From the NCBI RefSeq assembly GCF_000317045.1, contig NC_019703.1:171001-235000 (forward strand): DNA of 64,000 bases. Reading direction: 5' to 3'. Source of the stretch: Geitlerinema sp. PCC 7407. Its GTDB lineage: Bacteria; Cyanobacteriota; Cyanobacteriia; PCC-7407. The notes under the pieces are model-generated. The model had not been told where the DNA came from. It saw nothing but the letters and a program-made list of their open reading frames with translations, and made no database searches. The number at the start of each line of letters is the position of its first letter. The first letter of the stretch is position 1. The translations under genes and the position numbers were made by a program. Positions 35,634 to 44,361 of this stretch are shown one piece after another.

Positions 35634-35851
35634 TGCTTTTGAAGTACGACAACATGATTTTCAACCTAGAGGCTGTGACCTCTGCCCAGTGGGACGACGA
35701 CATCCTAATGCTCAGTCTGGGCGGCGACATTATCAGCTTGGTCGACGAGGCCGCCACGCTGACCTGGAAGATTTTGTGCGATCGCGTTTCGGGAGAGCTT
35801 CCCCCCACTCCCGAGCAGCCATCGGTCACCGTTGCGGGGATTTCGGCATGA
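35630..35851 (+). CDS. Element early small acidic protein
   Basis: 73 aa, starting MMLLKYDNMIFNLEAVTSAQW, then DDILMLSLGGDIISLVDEAATL. Beta-hairpin-like and acidic. It overlaps both neighbours by 4 bases, so the three genes are probably translated as a coupled set. Function not recognised. Confidence 0.6.
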   Translation: MMLLKYDNMIFNLEAVTSAQWDDDILMLSLGGDIISLVDEAATLTWKILCDRVSGELPPTPEQPSVTVAGISA

Positions 35852-36147
35852 CACAACAACTTTCCCCAGCAGAGCTGACTGAAGCAAAGGAGATTTTCGG
35901 GATTTTGAGTGAGGCCCTGTGCACGGCGGCCACGCTCCTGGCCCATGTCACCCCGGGCGAGGCTGGTAACTGGGGCCGGTTCCTGCTTCTGTGTGGCGCG
36001 GCGGCCCATCGGCAGATCCCCCCTGAGGATCAGGAGGACCGGGCTCATCTCCTAATCGACCAAATCGTGAGGATCCCAGAGGGCATCCCCTCCACAGAGG
36101 AGCTCAACGCCATCCTGGCAGAGCTCCAATCACCCACCGAAAACTAG
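35848..36147 (+). CDS. Element early helical protein
   Basis: 99 aa from ATG 35848 (MTQQLSPAELTEAKEIFGIL); the frame is open much further upstream but that stretch overlaps the coupled genes and is not coding. Mainly helical and acidic, with a Gly/Trp turn (GEAGNWGRFLLLCGAAAHRQ). Last gene before a strong terminator. Function not recognised. Confidence 0.65.
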   Translation: MTQQLSPAELTEAKEIFGILSEALCTAATLLAHVTPGEAGNWGRFLLLCGAAAHRQIPPEDQEDRAHLLIDQIVRIPEGIPSTEELNAILAELQSPTEN

Positions 36148-36180
36148 CTTTTTAGGTTTGTCCGTGACGACGAGTTAACG

Positions 36181-36213
36181 GGGGCCGTCGAACGACCGAC
36201 GGCCCCTTTTTTT
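36181..36213 (+). terminator. Strong intrinsic terminator before the primase-helicase gene
   Basis: GGGGCCGTCG (36181-36190), loop AACGAC, CGACGGCCCC (36197-36206), then seven T. It separates the early operon from the replication gene, which starts 14 bases later, so the primase needs antitermination or its own promoter. Confidence 0.9.
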
Positions 36214-36226
36214 GAGGAAATCAAAG

Positions 36227-38629
36227 ATGTTTCGAATTTCAGATCACATTGAATTTGATGCCAAGGGCAGAGCGGTTTGCCCGGTGTGCGAGCTGGAGGG
36301 CAAAAGGCAGAAAAATTTGGCGCTGGTGCCAGAGACGGATGGGGCCTACAAGTGCTTTCGAGGGTGCACTCCGGAGCAGATTCGCGCCGCACTGGGAGTA
36401 GCGGAGGCATCGACGCTAGCGCCGGCGACCGTACCGGCACGGCCTGCTGCCAAGGTGCTGGTGGCACCGCCGAAGGTGAAAGAGGCCACCGATCGCTTGT
36501 TGCAGCAGAGCACCCACGCCTTGCGGTGGCTCATCGACCGGGGCATCACGCCAGAGATGATCGAGCACTACCGCCTGGGTGTGGTGCGGTGCCGCGTCGG
36601 AGATAGCAGCAAGCCCAGCAAATTTGCTCACCTCCCGGCGATCGCGGTTCCTATCCCCAACACCGACGGCACCGCCTACTTTCAAAAAAAGCGCGTCGCC
36701 CCCTGGATGCCCGCTGGCTCCAGGCCCGACGGCTATCAGGCCTGGAGCCAGTACGGCATTCCCCAGATGGTCTATACCACCCACCAACCCGCCCAACCCC
36801 GCCAGACCTGGCTGTGCGAAGGGGAATGGGACGCGATCGCGCTGGGCTGGGCTGTACGTCATTCCGAGCTAAAAAATGACGTACAGGTGAGCTGCTTTAC
36901 CTGTGGCGCTGGCAACATTCCCCCCGATAACGAACTGGACCGGCTCGCTGGCGACGTGGTGATCTTCTACGACCTCGATGCACCAGGAGCCAAGGGCGCG
37001 GAGAAGGTAGCCGCCCGCCTCAAGAAACGGGCAAAGGTGGCCACCGTCCCATCCCAGGGCGAACCCCCCAAAGGATGGGACATCAGCGACGCGATCGCTG
37101 CGGGGCTATTTGACCAGGTGGCCACCGCCGCCGCCACCGCCACGCCGTGGGAGGAACCCAAGGCCGACAACCCTCTGAGAAGCCGCCTCATCAGCAACGA
37201 CCAACTGCTAGAGCGCGCGCCCGACTACACCGACTGGCTCGTTGACGACATCCTGACCGCCGACGAGCTGTTTCTGTTGGCCGCCAGTCCCCGCGCCGGT
37301 AAATCGCTGATGGCCATGACCCTGGCCAAGGCAGTAGCCACCGGCGGGCGCTTCCTAGGGCGCCCTACCAGCAAGGGAGCGGTACTGTACATCCGCTGCG
37401 AGGACTCAGAGACCAAAACCAAAGAGCGTGAGCTAAAGCAGGGGTGGCCGCCCGGTGTGCCCGTTTACTGGATTGACAAATTCAAGCTGTCCGAGCTGCC
37501 CCACCTGGAGCAGCTGGTCGAAGAGCTGGGCTGCCGCCTAGTGGTGCTGGATACCCTGAGTCGGATTCGAGATAGCGCAATCAGTGAGAGCAGCGCGGAG
37601 ATGTCGCAGCTCCTGGAGCCACTACAGGAGATGTGCAAACGACAGCGCTGCACCGGCCTACTGGTCCACCACACCGGCAAGGTAAATCTGCAAAATGCAG
37701 GGGAGGTGGACGTCTTTGACACCATTCGGGGCAGCTCGTCTATCCGTGCCACCTGTCGCGGCACGCTGATTCTGGCAGCCGATGAGCGAAACTACCGCCT
37801 CGCCGTCGAGAACGGTTGGGGCAAGCTGGACCTGCAAATCATCCTGGACGCCAACACCCTCGAATGGCAGCTCCTAGGCAACTGGATGGGGCCAAACGTC
37901 GACGTCAGCCAAAAGGATCGCGTGCTGGCGTACATGAACCAGGTCGCCAGCGCGGGCATCGACCAGATCGCGGAGGCCACAAACCTTCCGAAAAAATCTC
38001 TCTATGAAGTGCTCAAACGCCTACAGGCTGAGGACTTGATAGAAAAACGAGGCGAACAGCGAGCTGCCGTCTATGTGCGAAAAGCGGCTACTCAGATTGA
38101 GCTGCTGGAAAAGGCGATCGCCATCGAGGGCGATGATCACCCCCCCACCCAAATTGATCACAAATTGATCACCCCTGACGCCAAAGAAGAAGTTCAACAA
38201 GTTCAACATGTTGAACTTGTGTTGAACAGCTCAAAAGCAGATGGGGCAAACGATAGAGGAGAAGTTCAACAACTTCCTGTAAGTCCCCCACCCCTGCCAA
38301 AAAGTGATCAATCCGAAAAAAGTGATCAAAAAAATGATCACCCCTCGACACCCCCCACATCCCCTAATTTGTTGAACTCAGAGCCCAAACCTTTGCAGCG
38401 TAAGGGTTTGAAAGTTCAACAGCAGTTCAACAACAGTTCAACAGCTGATCAGCGAAGGCCAGAGATTTGGCTGTACTGCACTCAACTCGAAACCGCTGTA
38501 AAGCTTGAAAAACAAGGGCCTGAGACCTCTCGCGTGCATGTTCCTGGTCTCGGATCACGCCAGTTCAACAACGAACTGCTACAGCCGCTCAATACTCCCT
38601 CTGTTGAACTGAATGCCCAGGACTCCTAA
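36227..38629 (+). CDS. Primase-helicase (zinc finger, TOPRIM, RecA-like ATPase)
   Basis: 800 aa from ATG 36227 after GAGG. The order is as follows. The zinc finger uses C18, C21, C43 and C47. A TOPRIM-like primase core has LCEGEWDAIALG near 195 and VVIFYDLDAPGAKGAEKV near 245. A RepA/AAA_25-type ATPase has Walker A ASPRAGKS near 350 and Walker B CRLVVLDTLSRIRD near 435. A winged-helix-like segment lies near 575-620 (DQIAEATNLPKKSLYEVLKRL). A disordered Gln/Ser/Pro linker (about 625-745) is followed by a short folded end. Satellite and plasmid replication proteins, such as the P4 alpha type, share primase plus helicase functions. The linker DNA is packed with repeats (see 38134-38609). A 12-bp inverted repeat lies in the TOPRIM part. 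Confidence 0.85.
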   Translation: MFRISDHIEFDAKGRAVCPVCELEGKRQKNLALVPETDGAYKCFRGCTPEQIRAALGVAEASTLAPATVPARPAAKVLVAPPKVKEATDRLLQQSTHALRWLIDRGITPEMIEHYRLGVVRCRVGDSSKPSKFAHLPAIAVPIPNTDGTAYFQKKRVAPWMPAGSRPDGYQAWSQYGIPQMVYTTHQPAQPRQTWLCEGEWDAIALGWAVRHSELKNDVQVSCFTCGAGNIPPDNELDRLAGDVVIFYDLDAPGAKGAEKVAARLKKRAKVATVPSQGEPPKGWDISDAIAAGLFDQVATAAATATPWEEPKADNPLRSRLISNDQLLERAPDYTDWLVDDILTADELFLLAASPRAGKSLMAMTLAKAVATGGRFLGRPTSKGAVLYIRCEDSETKTKERELKQGWPPGVPVYWIDKFKLSELPHLEQLVEELGCRLVVLDTLSRIRDSAISESSAEMSQLLEPLQEMCKRQRCTGLLVHHTGKVNLQNAGEVDVFDTIRGSSSIRATCRGTLILAADERNYRLAVENGWGKLDLQIILDANTLEWQLLGNWMGPNVDVSQKDRVLAYMNQVASAGIDQIAEATNLPKKSLYEVLKRLQAEDLIEKRGEQRAAVYVRKAATQIELLEKAIAIEGDDHPPTQIDHKLITPDAKEEVQQVQHVELVLNSSKADGANDRGEVQQLPVSPPPLPKSDQSEKSDQKNDHPSTPPTSPNLLNSEPKPLQRKGLKVQQQFNNSSTADQRRPEIWLYCTQLETAVKLEKQGPETSRVHVPGLGSRQFNNELLQPLNTPSVELNAQDS
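36852..36886. repeat. 12-bp perfect inverted repeat inside the TOPRIM coding region
   Basis: CTGTACGTCATT (36852-36863) and AATGACGTACAG (36875-36886) with an 11-base loop. It may be a hairpin for regulation or initiation, or chance. Confidence 0.5.
38134..38451. repeat. TGATCA palindrome cluster
   Basis: Seven TGATCA sites at 38134, 38155, 38166, 38305, 38323, 38335 and 38446, all within the 3' linker of the primase-helicase gene. Several are 11-12 bases apart, about one helical turn. Confidence 0.75.
38192..38609. repeat. GTTCAAC iteron-like cluster (candidate replication origin)
   Basis: Eleven 7-base sites. Forward GTTCAAC at 38192, 38201, 38264, 38414, 38425, 38436 and 38563; reverse GTTGAAC at 38210, 38221, 38371 and 38603. 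Spacing is 9 bases in the first group and exactly 11 in 38414-38436. Chance expectation in 420 bases on both strands is about 0.05. The encoded protein there is low-complexity, which suggests the DNA rather than the protein is selected. Confidence 0.75.
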
Positions 38630-39530
38630 CCGGTGGACGATACCCCTGACCCGATTGGTGGAGGTATGGGCCGCCTACTGCGAGTTTCGCCGTGGGCAGA
38701 TTGCCCCATCGACCTATGACCGTGACTATGAAAAATTCACCCGCCGCCTCAAGCGAATGCAGAAAGAGGCCCCCCATCTCCGCAACGCCATTGCGATTCG
38801 CGATTGGCTTTTGGAGCACTACAGCGTCGAGACCAGTCGGCGCACCATTCAGCAGTTCACAGCGGCCTGTAGATGGGCCGAGGAGAGCGATATGCTACCG
38901 TGCAACCCATTCGCCGGGGTTGGCCGCCACCTGCGAACCCCGCGCCCATCAGATACCAACTGGGCCGCGTTCACCCTCGAAGAGCGCGATCGCATCATTG
39001 CCGCGATCGACGTGCACGCCCCCTACTACGGTCCCTGGGTACGATTCCTCTTTTGGACCGGATGCAGACCAGAAGAAGCAGCCGCGCTCAAATGGGGCCA
39101 TGTGTCCCCAGACTGTCGGGAGCTGCTGATTTCTGAGGCACTCCCCCAGGGCCAAAAGGAAGTCCAGTTCACCAAAAATTACCGCTCTACCCGGTTCCCT
39201 TGCGGCGATCGTCTGGCCCGGTTGCTCCGAGAGCAGCAGGCAGCCGGTTTCCACCGTGACGGGTGGGTGTTCCCTGGGCAGAAGGGCGGCCCCATGCACT
39301 ACACCAACTTTCAGACCCGCCACTGGCGGCCCATCGTGAAAGATCTGGTAGAAGCTGGTCACGTTGCCTTCTACCTCAGCCAGTACCACGCCCGCCACAC
39401 CTGGATCACCGGAGCCCTCGATGCGGGGATGACCGTGCAGGATGTGAGCTACCTGGCCAGAGTGAGCACGGCGGTAATCTACAAGCACTACGCCGCCCGC
39501 GCGCGCCGCCCGATCATCCCTGAGTTTTGA
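38613..39530 (+). CDS. Tyrosine recombinase (integrase)
   Basis: 305 aa with an N-terminal SAM-like core-binding domain (about 10-105) and a catalytic domain (about 118-300). Visible residues are the box I Arg152 in WTGCRPEEAAALKWG, the beta-hairpin Lys188 (QFTKNYRS), box II Arg261 in YHARHTW, and nucleophile Tyr290 in AVIYKHYA. The first box II His position is Tyr258 with a His shifted to 259, and the usual LGH before the tyrosine is LARV, so it is atypical. The gene overlaps the primase end by 17 bases and lies 128 bases from tRNA-Phe, its presumed target. Confidence 0.9.
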   Translation: MPRTPNRWTIPLTRLVEVWAAYCEFRRGQIAPSTYDRDYEKFTRRLKRMQKEAPHLRNAIAIRDWLLEHYSVETSRRTIQQFTAACRWAEESDMLPCNPFAGVGRHLRTPRPSDTNWAAFTLEERDRIIAAIDVHAPYYGPWVRFLFWTGCRPEEAAALKWGHVSPDCRELLISEALPQGQKEVQFTKNYRSTRFPCGDRLARLLREQQAAGFHRDGWVFPGQKGGPMHYTNFQTRHWRPIVKDLVEAGHVAFYLSQYHARHTWITGALDAGMTVQDVSYLARVSTAVIYKHYAARARRPIIPEF

Positions 39531-39657
39531 TGCTGAGCCCCGTAGCCTGTGGCCCAAAATGCGAATGGGGCAAGAGACCTAAGCCCCTCACCCCGGTTGC
39601 GAACGCTTCCACTGCATTCACATCAGCGCATCTTATCGATTTGTCAAAGCTGAAAAT

Positions 39658-39731
<74 letters not shown>

Positions 39732-39831
39732 GAGCGCTGCACTGCAGCGAGCGCTTAACTAAGGTAACAAAACTGAGAAGAAATTGGCAAGTGGTCTGGC
39801 GGAACTTTTCGCGAAAAGCAGGCGATCGCCC

Positions 39832-40281
39832 TTAGATGGGGCGCAGGCGCGTCACCTTCAGGTCGAAAGGTCCCCCCGCCACCTCGCCGAAAGACCGCAC
39901 CCGCACGATGTAGGTGCCTGTTTTCGTGATGCGAGTAAAGAGTAGCGAATTGGTCGTGCCGTCGGGGCCGTCGTCATTTTCAGCCACAGTCGTCCCGTCC
40001 TCAGCCAGAAGCGTCACGATGGTGTCAAACGTATCCGATGCCAGATCAATGGCGATCTGATCTCCTTCCTGGAACGTCGTCACGTAGTCCCGCGCGAAGC
40101 CGCCCTGCCCCGTTGGGATGTCTTTTTTGGACAGAATATCGGAGACCGTGTTGCTGGCAGGCAGGTCGATCGGTTGGTAGAGCTGTGCCGCTGCGAGCTC
40201 GGCACCGAGTCCAATCGTCAGTAGCGCTCCTGGCACGATCAGTAGGTGACGAATCCCTGAAATCCAAGCCTGTGCAGCCAT
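39832..40281 (-). CDS. Exported PPC-domain protein
   Basis: 149 aa with a signal peptide (IRHLLIVPGALLTIGLGAELAAA). It is followed by one pre-peptidase C-terminal (PPC/bacterial archaeo-peptidase C) beta-sandwich domain: RDYVTTFQEGDQIAIDLAS, FDTIVTLLAEDGTTVAENDDG, LLFTRITKTGTYIVRVRSF. PPC domains usually sit on secreted proteases; here it stands alone. It may bind calcium or carbohydrate. First host gene right of the tRNA-Phe. Confidence 0.8.
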   Translation of the reverse strand: MAAQAWISGIRHLLIVPGALLTIGLGAELAAAQLYQPIDLPASNTVSDILSKKDIPTGQGGFARDYVTTFQEGDQIAIDLASDTFDTIVTLLAEDGTTVAENDDGPDGTTNSLLFTRITKTGTYIVRVRSFGEVAGGPFDLKVTRLRPI

Positions 40282-40376
40282 AGCACTCCCCCCACACTCT
40301 TGATGAATGGCTCAATTATGCCTTACTACCCCATGAGAATCCGGAATTTCCGGCAGGGGTGAAAAAGGGCGATCGT

Positions 40377-40420
40377 ATCAACAGGCGATCGCTGAGCCGT
40401 TGGTGCGATCGCCTGTTGAT
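40377..40420. repeat. Long HIP1-bearing inverted repeat
   Basis: ATCAACAGGCGATCGC (40377-40392) and its perfect complement (40405-40420), with a 12-base loop, between the divergent PPC and TRAP genes. Each arm contains GCGATCGC. No T run on either side. Confidence 0.7.
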
Positions 40421-40540
40421 CGTCAGGGCTGTAGCAGAGAGAACAGCGGGTGATAAAATCGCCCTGATTCTGCAAGTGCGTCACGGGCGATCGCCCGCCA
40501 AACGCCGACTGTCTGCCAGTTCCTATTGGTCCCCCACCCC

Positions 40541-41671
40541 ATGAAGCGGCGCAAGCTTTTAACCAATGTCGCCCTAGGCGCAGCCACCACCGCAGGCCTC
40601 GCTGCCTGCAGCCAATCCTCTCGTCCCGCCAGCCCTGGGGTCAGCACCCAGCCCACCGTGCGATGGCGCATGGCCACCAGCTGGCCCAAATCCCTTCAAA
40701 CCATCTTTGGCGGGGCCGAAACTCTGGCCAAGCGCGTCAGCGAGATGACCGAGGGCCGCTTCACCATCACCCCCTTTGCTGCCGGCGAGATCGTCCCCGG
40801 CTTGCAGGTGCTGGACGCAGTGCAGGCGGGCACCGTGGAGTGCGGCCACACCGCCAGCTACTACTACGTCGGCAAAAACCCCGCCCTAGGCTTTGGGTGC
40901 TCCGTTCCCTTCGGCTTCACCGCCCAGCAGCAAAACGCGTGGCTCTACCAAGGCGGCGGCCTAGCGGCGATGCAAAAGGTCTATTCCGACTTCAACATCA
41001 TTAACTTTCCGGCGGGTAATACCGGCGCGCAAATGGGGGGCTGGTTCAAGCGGGAAATCAACGCGGTGTCCGACCTCAACGGCCTCAAAATGCGCATTCC
41101 CGGCCTAGGCGGCAAGGTTATGGCCGAGCTGGGCGTGAATGTTCAGGTCCTGCCGGGCGGAGAGATTTTCTTGGCGCTGGATCGGGGAGCCGTCGACGCG
41201 GCGGAGTGGGTCGGCCCCTACGACGACGAGAAACTGGGCCTCAACAAGGCGGCGCGCTACTACTACTATCCTGGCTGGTGGGAGCCTGGCCCGACCCTAG
41301 AGGTCCAGGTGAACCGGGCGGCCTGGGACCGCCTGCCCAAGGAGTATCAGGAGATTTTCAAGACGGCGGCCTATGAGGCCAATCTCAACATGCTGTCCCA
41401 GTACGACATGCTCAATGGCGAGGCCCTACAGCGCCTGATTGCGGGCGGAACTCAGCTCACCCCCTACAGCCAGGAGATCTTGCAGGCGGCCCAGCGGACT
41501 TCCTTTGAGCTGTACGAGCAGAGCGCCAGCCAGGACGCTACCTTCAAGGAAGTGTATGACCAGTGGAAGCAGTTCCGAGACCAAATCTATGCCTGGAACC
41601 GCATTAATGAGCTGAGTTTTGCCAATTTTGCGATCGCGCCGTCGGCCCCGGCGGCTCGGCCCCAGTCCTAG
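40541..41671 (+). CDS. Tat-exported TRAP transporter substrate-binding lipoprotein (DctP family)
   Basis: 376 aa from ATG 40541 ([15 protein letters not shown]); the Tat motif RRKLLTN is followed by a lipobox LAAC, so it is a probable folded-export lipoprotein. The rest is a type II TRAP-binding fold: [43 protein letters not shown], and [22 protein letters not shown], which holds the ligand Arg/Asp region of the family. The ligand is typically a carboxylate or keto acid. No TRAP membrane subunits are adjacent, so the partner is elsewhere in the genome. Confidence 0.88.
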   Translation: MKRRKLLTNVALGAATTAGLAACSQSSRPASPGVSTQPTVRWRMATSWPKSLQTIFGGAETLAKRVSEMTEGRFTITPFAAGEIVPGLQVLDAVQAGTVECGHTASYYYVGKNPALGFGCSVPFGFTAQQQNAWLYQGGGLAAMQKVYSDFNIINFPAGNTGAQMGGWFKREINAVSDLNGLKMRIPGLGGKVMAELGVNVQVLPGGEIFLALDRGAVDAAEWVGPYDDEKLGLNKAARYYYYPGWWEPGPTLEVQVNRAAWDRLPKEYQEIFKTAAYEANLNMLSQYDMLNGEALQRLIAGGTQLTPYSQEILQAAQRTSFELYEQSASQDATFKEVYDQWKQFRDQIYAWNRINELSFANFAIAPSAPAARPQS

Positions 41672-41878
41672 TCATTTCGAAAGCGCTGGATCCCACTTGG
41701 GGAACCTGGAGGGGTGGGCCTGACGACAAAAAAAGGGCAGGGAGCGAATCGGGCGCTGGAGCTGCCGAAAGGCCTAGCCTAGAGTGAAAAAGAGCCCTGC
41801 GATCGCCATAGGTGAGAGCAACGTGAAACCGCTGAGGTCTGGACGAGGGCCGCTGCAACCGGTCTGGAGAAAAAGAAG

Positions 41879-43624
41879 GTGGTCGTAAAGCAGAATCAGC
41901 GACAGTCCGAGGCAAAATGGGTTGCGGTTTGGACGCTGCTGGGGGCGGCGCTGCGATTTCTAAATCTGGGCAGTAAGCCCCCCTGGACCGATGAGTTTTC
42001 GACGATGGTGTTTAGCCTGGGCCGGACTTTTCGGACGGTGCCCCTAGACCAGCCCATTTCCCTAGAGACGCTGCTCTCGCCGCTGCGGCCCCTGCCCAGT
42101 CTAGATTTTGGGGCGGTGGTGCAGCACCTGATGTCCGAGAGTACGCACCCGCCGCTGTACTTTTTGCTGGCTCACGGGTGGATGTCGCTGCTCCCGACGG
42201 TGGATGGGCTGGCGTCGGTGTGGGGCGCGCGATCGCTGTCGGCGCTGCTGGGAGTGCTGGCGATTCCGGCGATGTATGGGCTGGGCCGCTGGGTGTGGCG
42301 ATCGCCCCTAGTGGGTCACAGCGCGGCCCTGGGGATGGCGCTGTCCCCCTTCGGCATTTTCTTGGCTCAGGAGGCCCGCCACTATACGCTGGCGATCTTG
42401 CTGGTGATTGCGTCTTTGGCGTGCCTGGTGCAGGGCGCGCGATCGCTCCAGGAGCGGCGACCGCTGGCCTGGCCGGTGGTGGCGCTGTGGATCGGCCTCA
42501 ATGCCCTCAGCGTGGCGGTGCACTACTTTTGTGTGCTGACCCTGGCGGCGGAAGGGCTGGTGCTGGCGGGCTGGTGGGTCTGGCTGCGCTGGCGATCGCC
42601 CACCGATCTAGCGGCTAAGTTTCGGGTCGGCTGGGGACGGCTGGCGCTCGTGGCCTTGGGGACTCTGGCCTCTGTGCTGGCCTGGCTGCCGGTGTGGCAG
42701 CGCGTCTACGGCAGCGAAGTGACCCAGTGGATCTATGCGGAGCCGGGTCAGGTGTTCCGCTTGGCGCCGATTTTTCAGGCACTGGCGGCCTGGATCACCA
42801 TGGTGGGACTGTTGCCTGTGGAGGCGGACCCGCTGCCGGTGGTGATCGGGTCGGGGCTGCTGATGCTGCTGTTTTTTGTGCGCCTGACGCCGGTGTGGGT
42901 GCGCTTTTGGTGGCAGCGCGTCACCCAGGATGAGACGCTGCTCGAGAGCCGCGTTGTGACGGGGTTTGTGCTGGGGGCGATCGCCCTGATTTTCGCCATC
43001 ACCTACGGCTTGGGCACGGACCTGACGCGGGGCGCTCGCTACAATTTCGTCTATTTTCCGGGGCTCTTGGCCCTGCTGGGGGCGGCCCTAGCTCAGGTGT
43101 GGTCGGCGGGTGATGCTGTGGTGTCAGCGCCCCAGCGGCCGCGCTGGTTTTGGCCCGCCCTGACCGGCAAGCAGGTCGGCATCCTTATGCTGGTGATGGG
43201 GGTGGCCAGCGCCCTGACGGTCAGCTGCAATTTGGGCTACCAAAAGTACTATCGACCGGGGCTGTTCATTGATCGGGTGCAGGCCCAGATCACCAATAGC
43301 CCGGTGCTGATCGCCACCACCCACAAAACCCACGTGCAAACTGGCGAAATGATGGGCATTGCCCTAGAGCTGGTTCGCCGCGATCGCCCCTGGCAACCGG
43401 AGTTTTTGCTCGCCCACCAGGACGACGACCCCAAGGCCTCGACCCGCGCCCTCGAAGCCGCGATCGCTCGCCAAACTGGCCCCCTTGACCTCTGGCTGGT
43501 GAACTTCTACGCCCCAGATGACCCCGCTGCCCAGCGCTGCTTGGCCGATCCCCAGGGCCGCCAGTCCGTAGATGGCTATGCCTACCAGCACTATCGCTGT
43601 CTGCCCTCGGAAACGGCCTCCTAG
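41879..43624 (+). CDS. Membrane glycosyltransferase (ArnT/PMT, GT39-like)
   Basis: 581 aa from GTG 41879, with about 10-12 hydrophobic helices. Early in the first loop is RFLNLGSKPPWTDEFSTMVFSLG, which has the Asp-Glu (DE) typical of GT-C catalytic loops. LAQEARHYTLAILLVIASLA occurs later and is a common GT39 feature. A soluble C-terminal region (about 440-581) follows. It probably transfers a sugar from a lipid carrier to a lipid or protein on the periplasmic side; donor and acceptor are unknown. Its stop shares CTAG with the convergent DUF3318 gene. Confidence 0.82.
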   Translation: MVVKQNQRQSEAKWVAVWTLLGAALRFLNLGSKPPWTDEFSTMVFSLGRTFRTVPLDQPISLETLLSPLRPLPSLDFGAVVQHLMSESTHPPLYFLLAHGWMSLLPTVDGLASVWGARSLSALLGVLAIPAMYGLGRWVWRSPLVGHSAALGMALSPFGIFLAQEARHYTLAILLVIASLACLVQGARSLQERRPLAWPVVALWIGLNALSVAVHYFCVLTLAAEGLVLAGWWVWLRWRSPTDLAAKFRVGWGRLALVALGTLASVLAWLPVWQRVYGSEVTQWIYAEPGQVFRLAPIFQALAAWITMVGLLPVEADPLPVVIGSGLLMLLFFVRLTPVWVRFWWQRVTQDETLLESRVVTGFVLGAIALIFAITYGLGTDLTRGARYNFVYFPGLLALLGAALAQVWSAGDAVVSAPQRPRWFWPALTGKQVGILMLVMGVASALTVSCNLGYQKYYRPGLFIDRVQAQITNSPVLIATTHKTHVQTGEMMGIALELVRRDRPWQPEFLLAHQDDDPKASTRALEAAIARQTGPLDLWLVNFYAPDDPAAQRCLADPQGRQSVDGYAYQHYRCLPSETAS

Positions 43625-44238
43625 TCGGAGCTTTGGCGGATCGTCTCTGGAACCTCCATCGCGGAAAGGCCAGCCCGCACTCGCAGATTTTGGCTGCGAA
43701 TCAGCTCCGTGAAGTCCAGGCCCGATCGCCCTTCGATGGCCACTACTGACTCAATGGCCGCCAGCAGGTGACGCGCCGCGTCAGGCTCGTCGTAGCCCCG
43801 CCGGACGGCGACCCGCAGGGCCACCTCGTCCGCCTCGATTTCTAGGCGAGAGCTGCGGCTGGTCCGCCAAATTTGCAGACCGGCGATCGCCGTCATCGTG
43901 CCCGCCATCAGCACCCCCACCGCATCTGCCTGAAAAACCTCAAAGGCCGCCCCCGCGATTCCTGCCGCCGCCAGCCCCTGGTACAGATCCGGCTTGAACC
44001 AGCGAATCAGGCCCAGCCAGCTCACCTGATGGAGCAGCAGCAGGTCCCGCTGGGGGCGCGGCAGGCGGCTCCACAGCTCGAAGTTGATCTGGACCCGGCG
44101 GTCTTGGGTCCACGGCAGCGGAAACGGGCTGCTGATCAGCTGCGGCTGGGTGGGTTTGCTGACGATCTTGGTGCTCATGCGGCTGGAAGCGGGCATCAAG
44201 TCCAGCAGGCGGCGAATTTCGGGTTCGGGATTGATCAT
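43621..44238 (-). CDS. DUF3318 protein
   Basis: 205 aa, a cyanobacterial family of unknown role. It contains INFELWSRLPRPQRDLLLLHQVSWLG near residues 50-76 (a soluble domain with LHQVSWL). Two hydrophobic helices (about 85-105 GLAAAGIAGAAFEVFQADAV and 106-122) follow, then a cytoplasmic LEIEADEVALRVAVRRGYDEPDAARHLLAAIE. The LLLHQ/EADEVALR arrangement loosely recalls peptidase-like proteins, but no HExxH is present. Confidence 0.8.
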   Translation of the reverse strand: MINPEPEIRRLLDLMPASSRMSTKIVSKPTQPQLISSPFPLPWTQDRRVQINFELWSRLPRPQRDLLLLHQVSWLGLIRWFKPDLYQGLAAAGIAGAAFEVFQADAVGVLMAGTMTAIAGLQIWRTSRSSRLEIEADEVALRVAVRRGYDEPDAARHLLAAIESVVAIEGRSGLDFTELIRSQNLRVRAGLSAMEVPETIRQSSD

Positions 44239-44361
44239 GGTGGGAAAGACAAGCCAACGGTGCTGCGCGATCGCCCCACGCCTGCGTCCTAGCGCAGGAG
44301 GTGAGCCATCGTTGGCTGAGTGATGATGGGGTTGTCTTTGATTCTAGGAGCCGCCGCAGCC

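Noticed and set aside
38134-38609. CRISPR array as explanation of the repeats
   Set aside because: Repeat words are only 6-7 bases, occur in both orientations with irregular spacing and lie in a coding frame; no cas gene is present.
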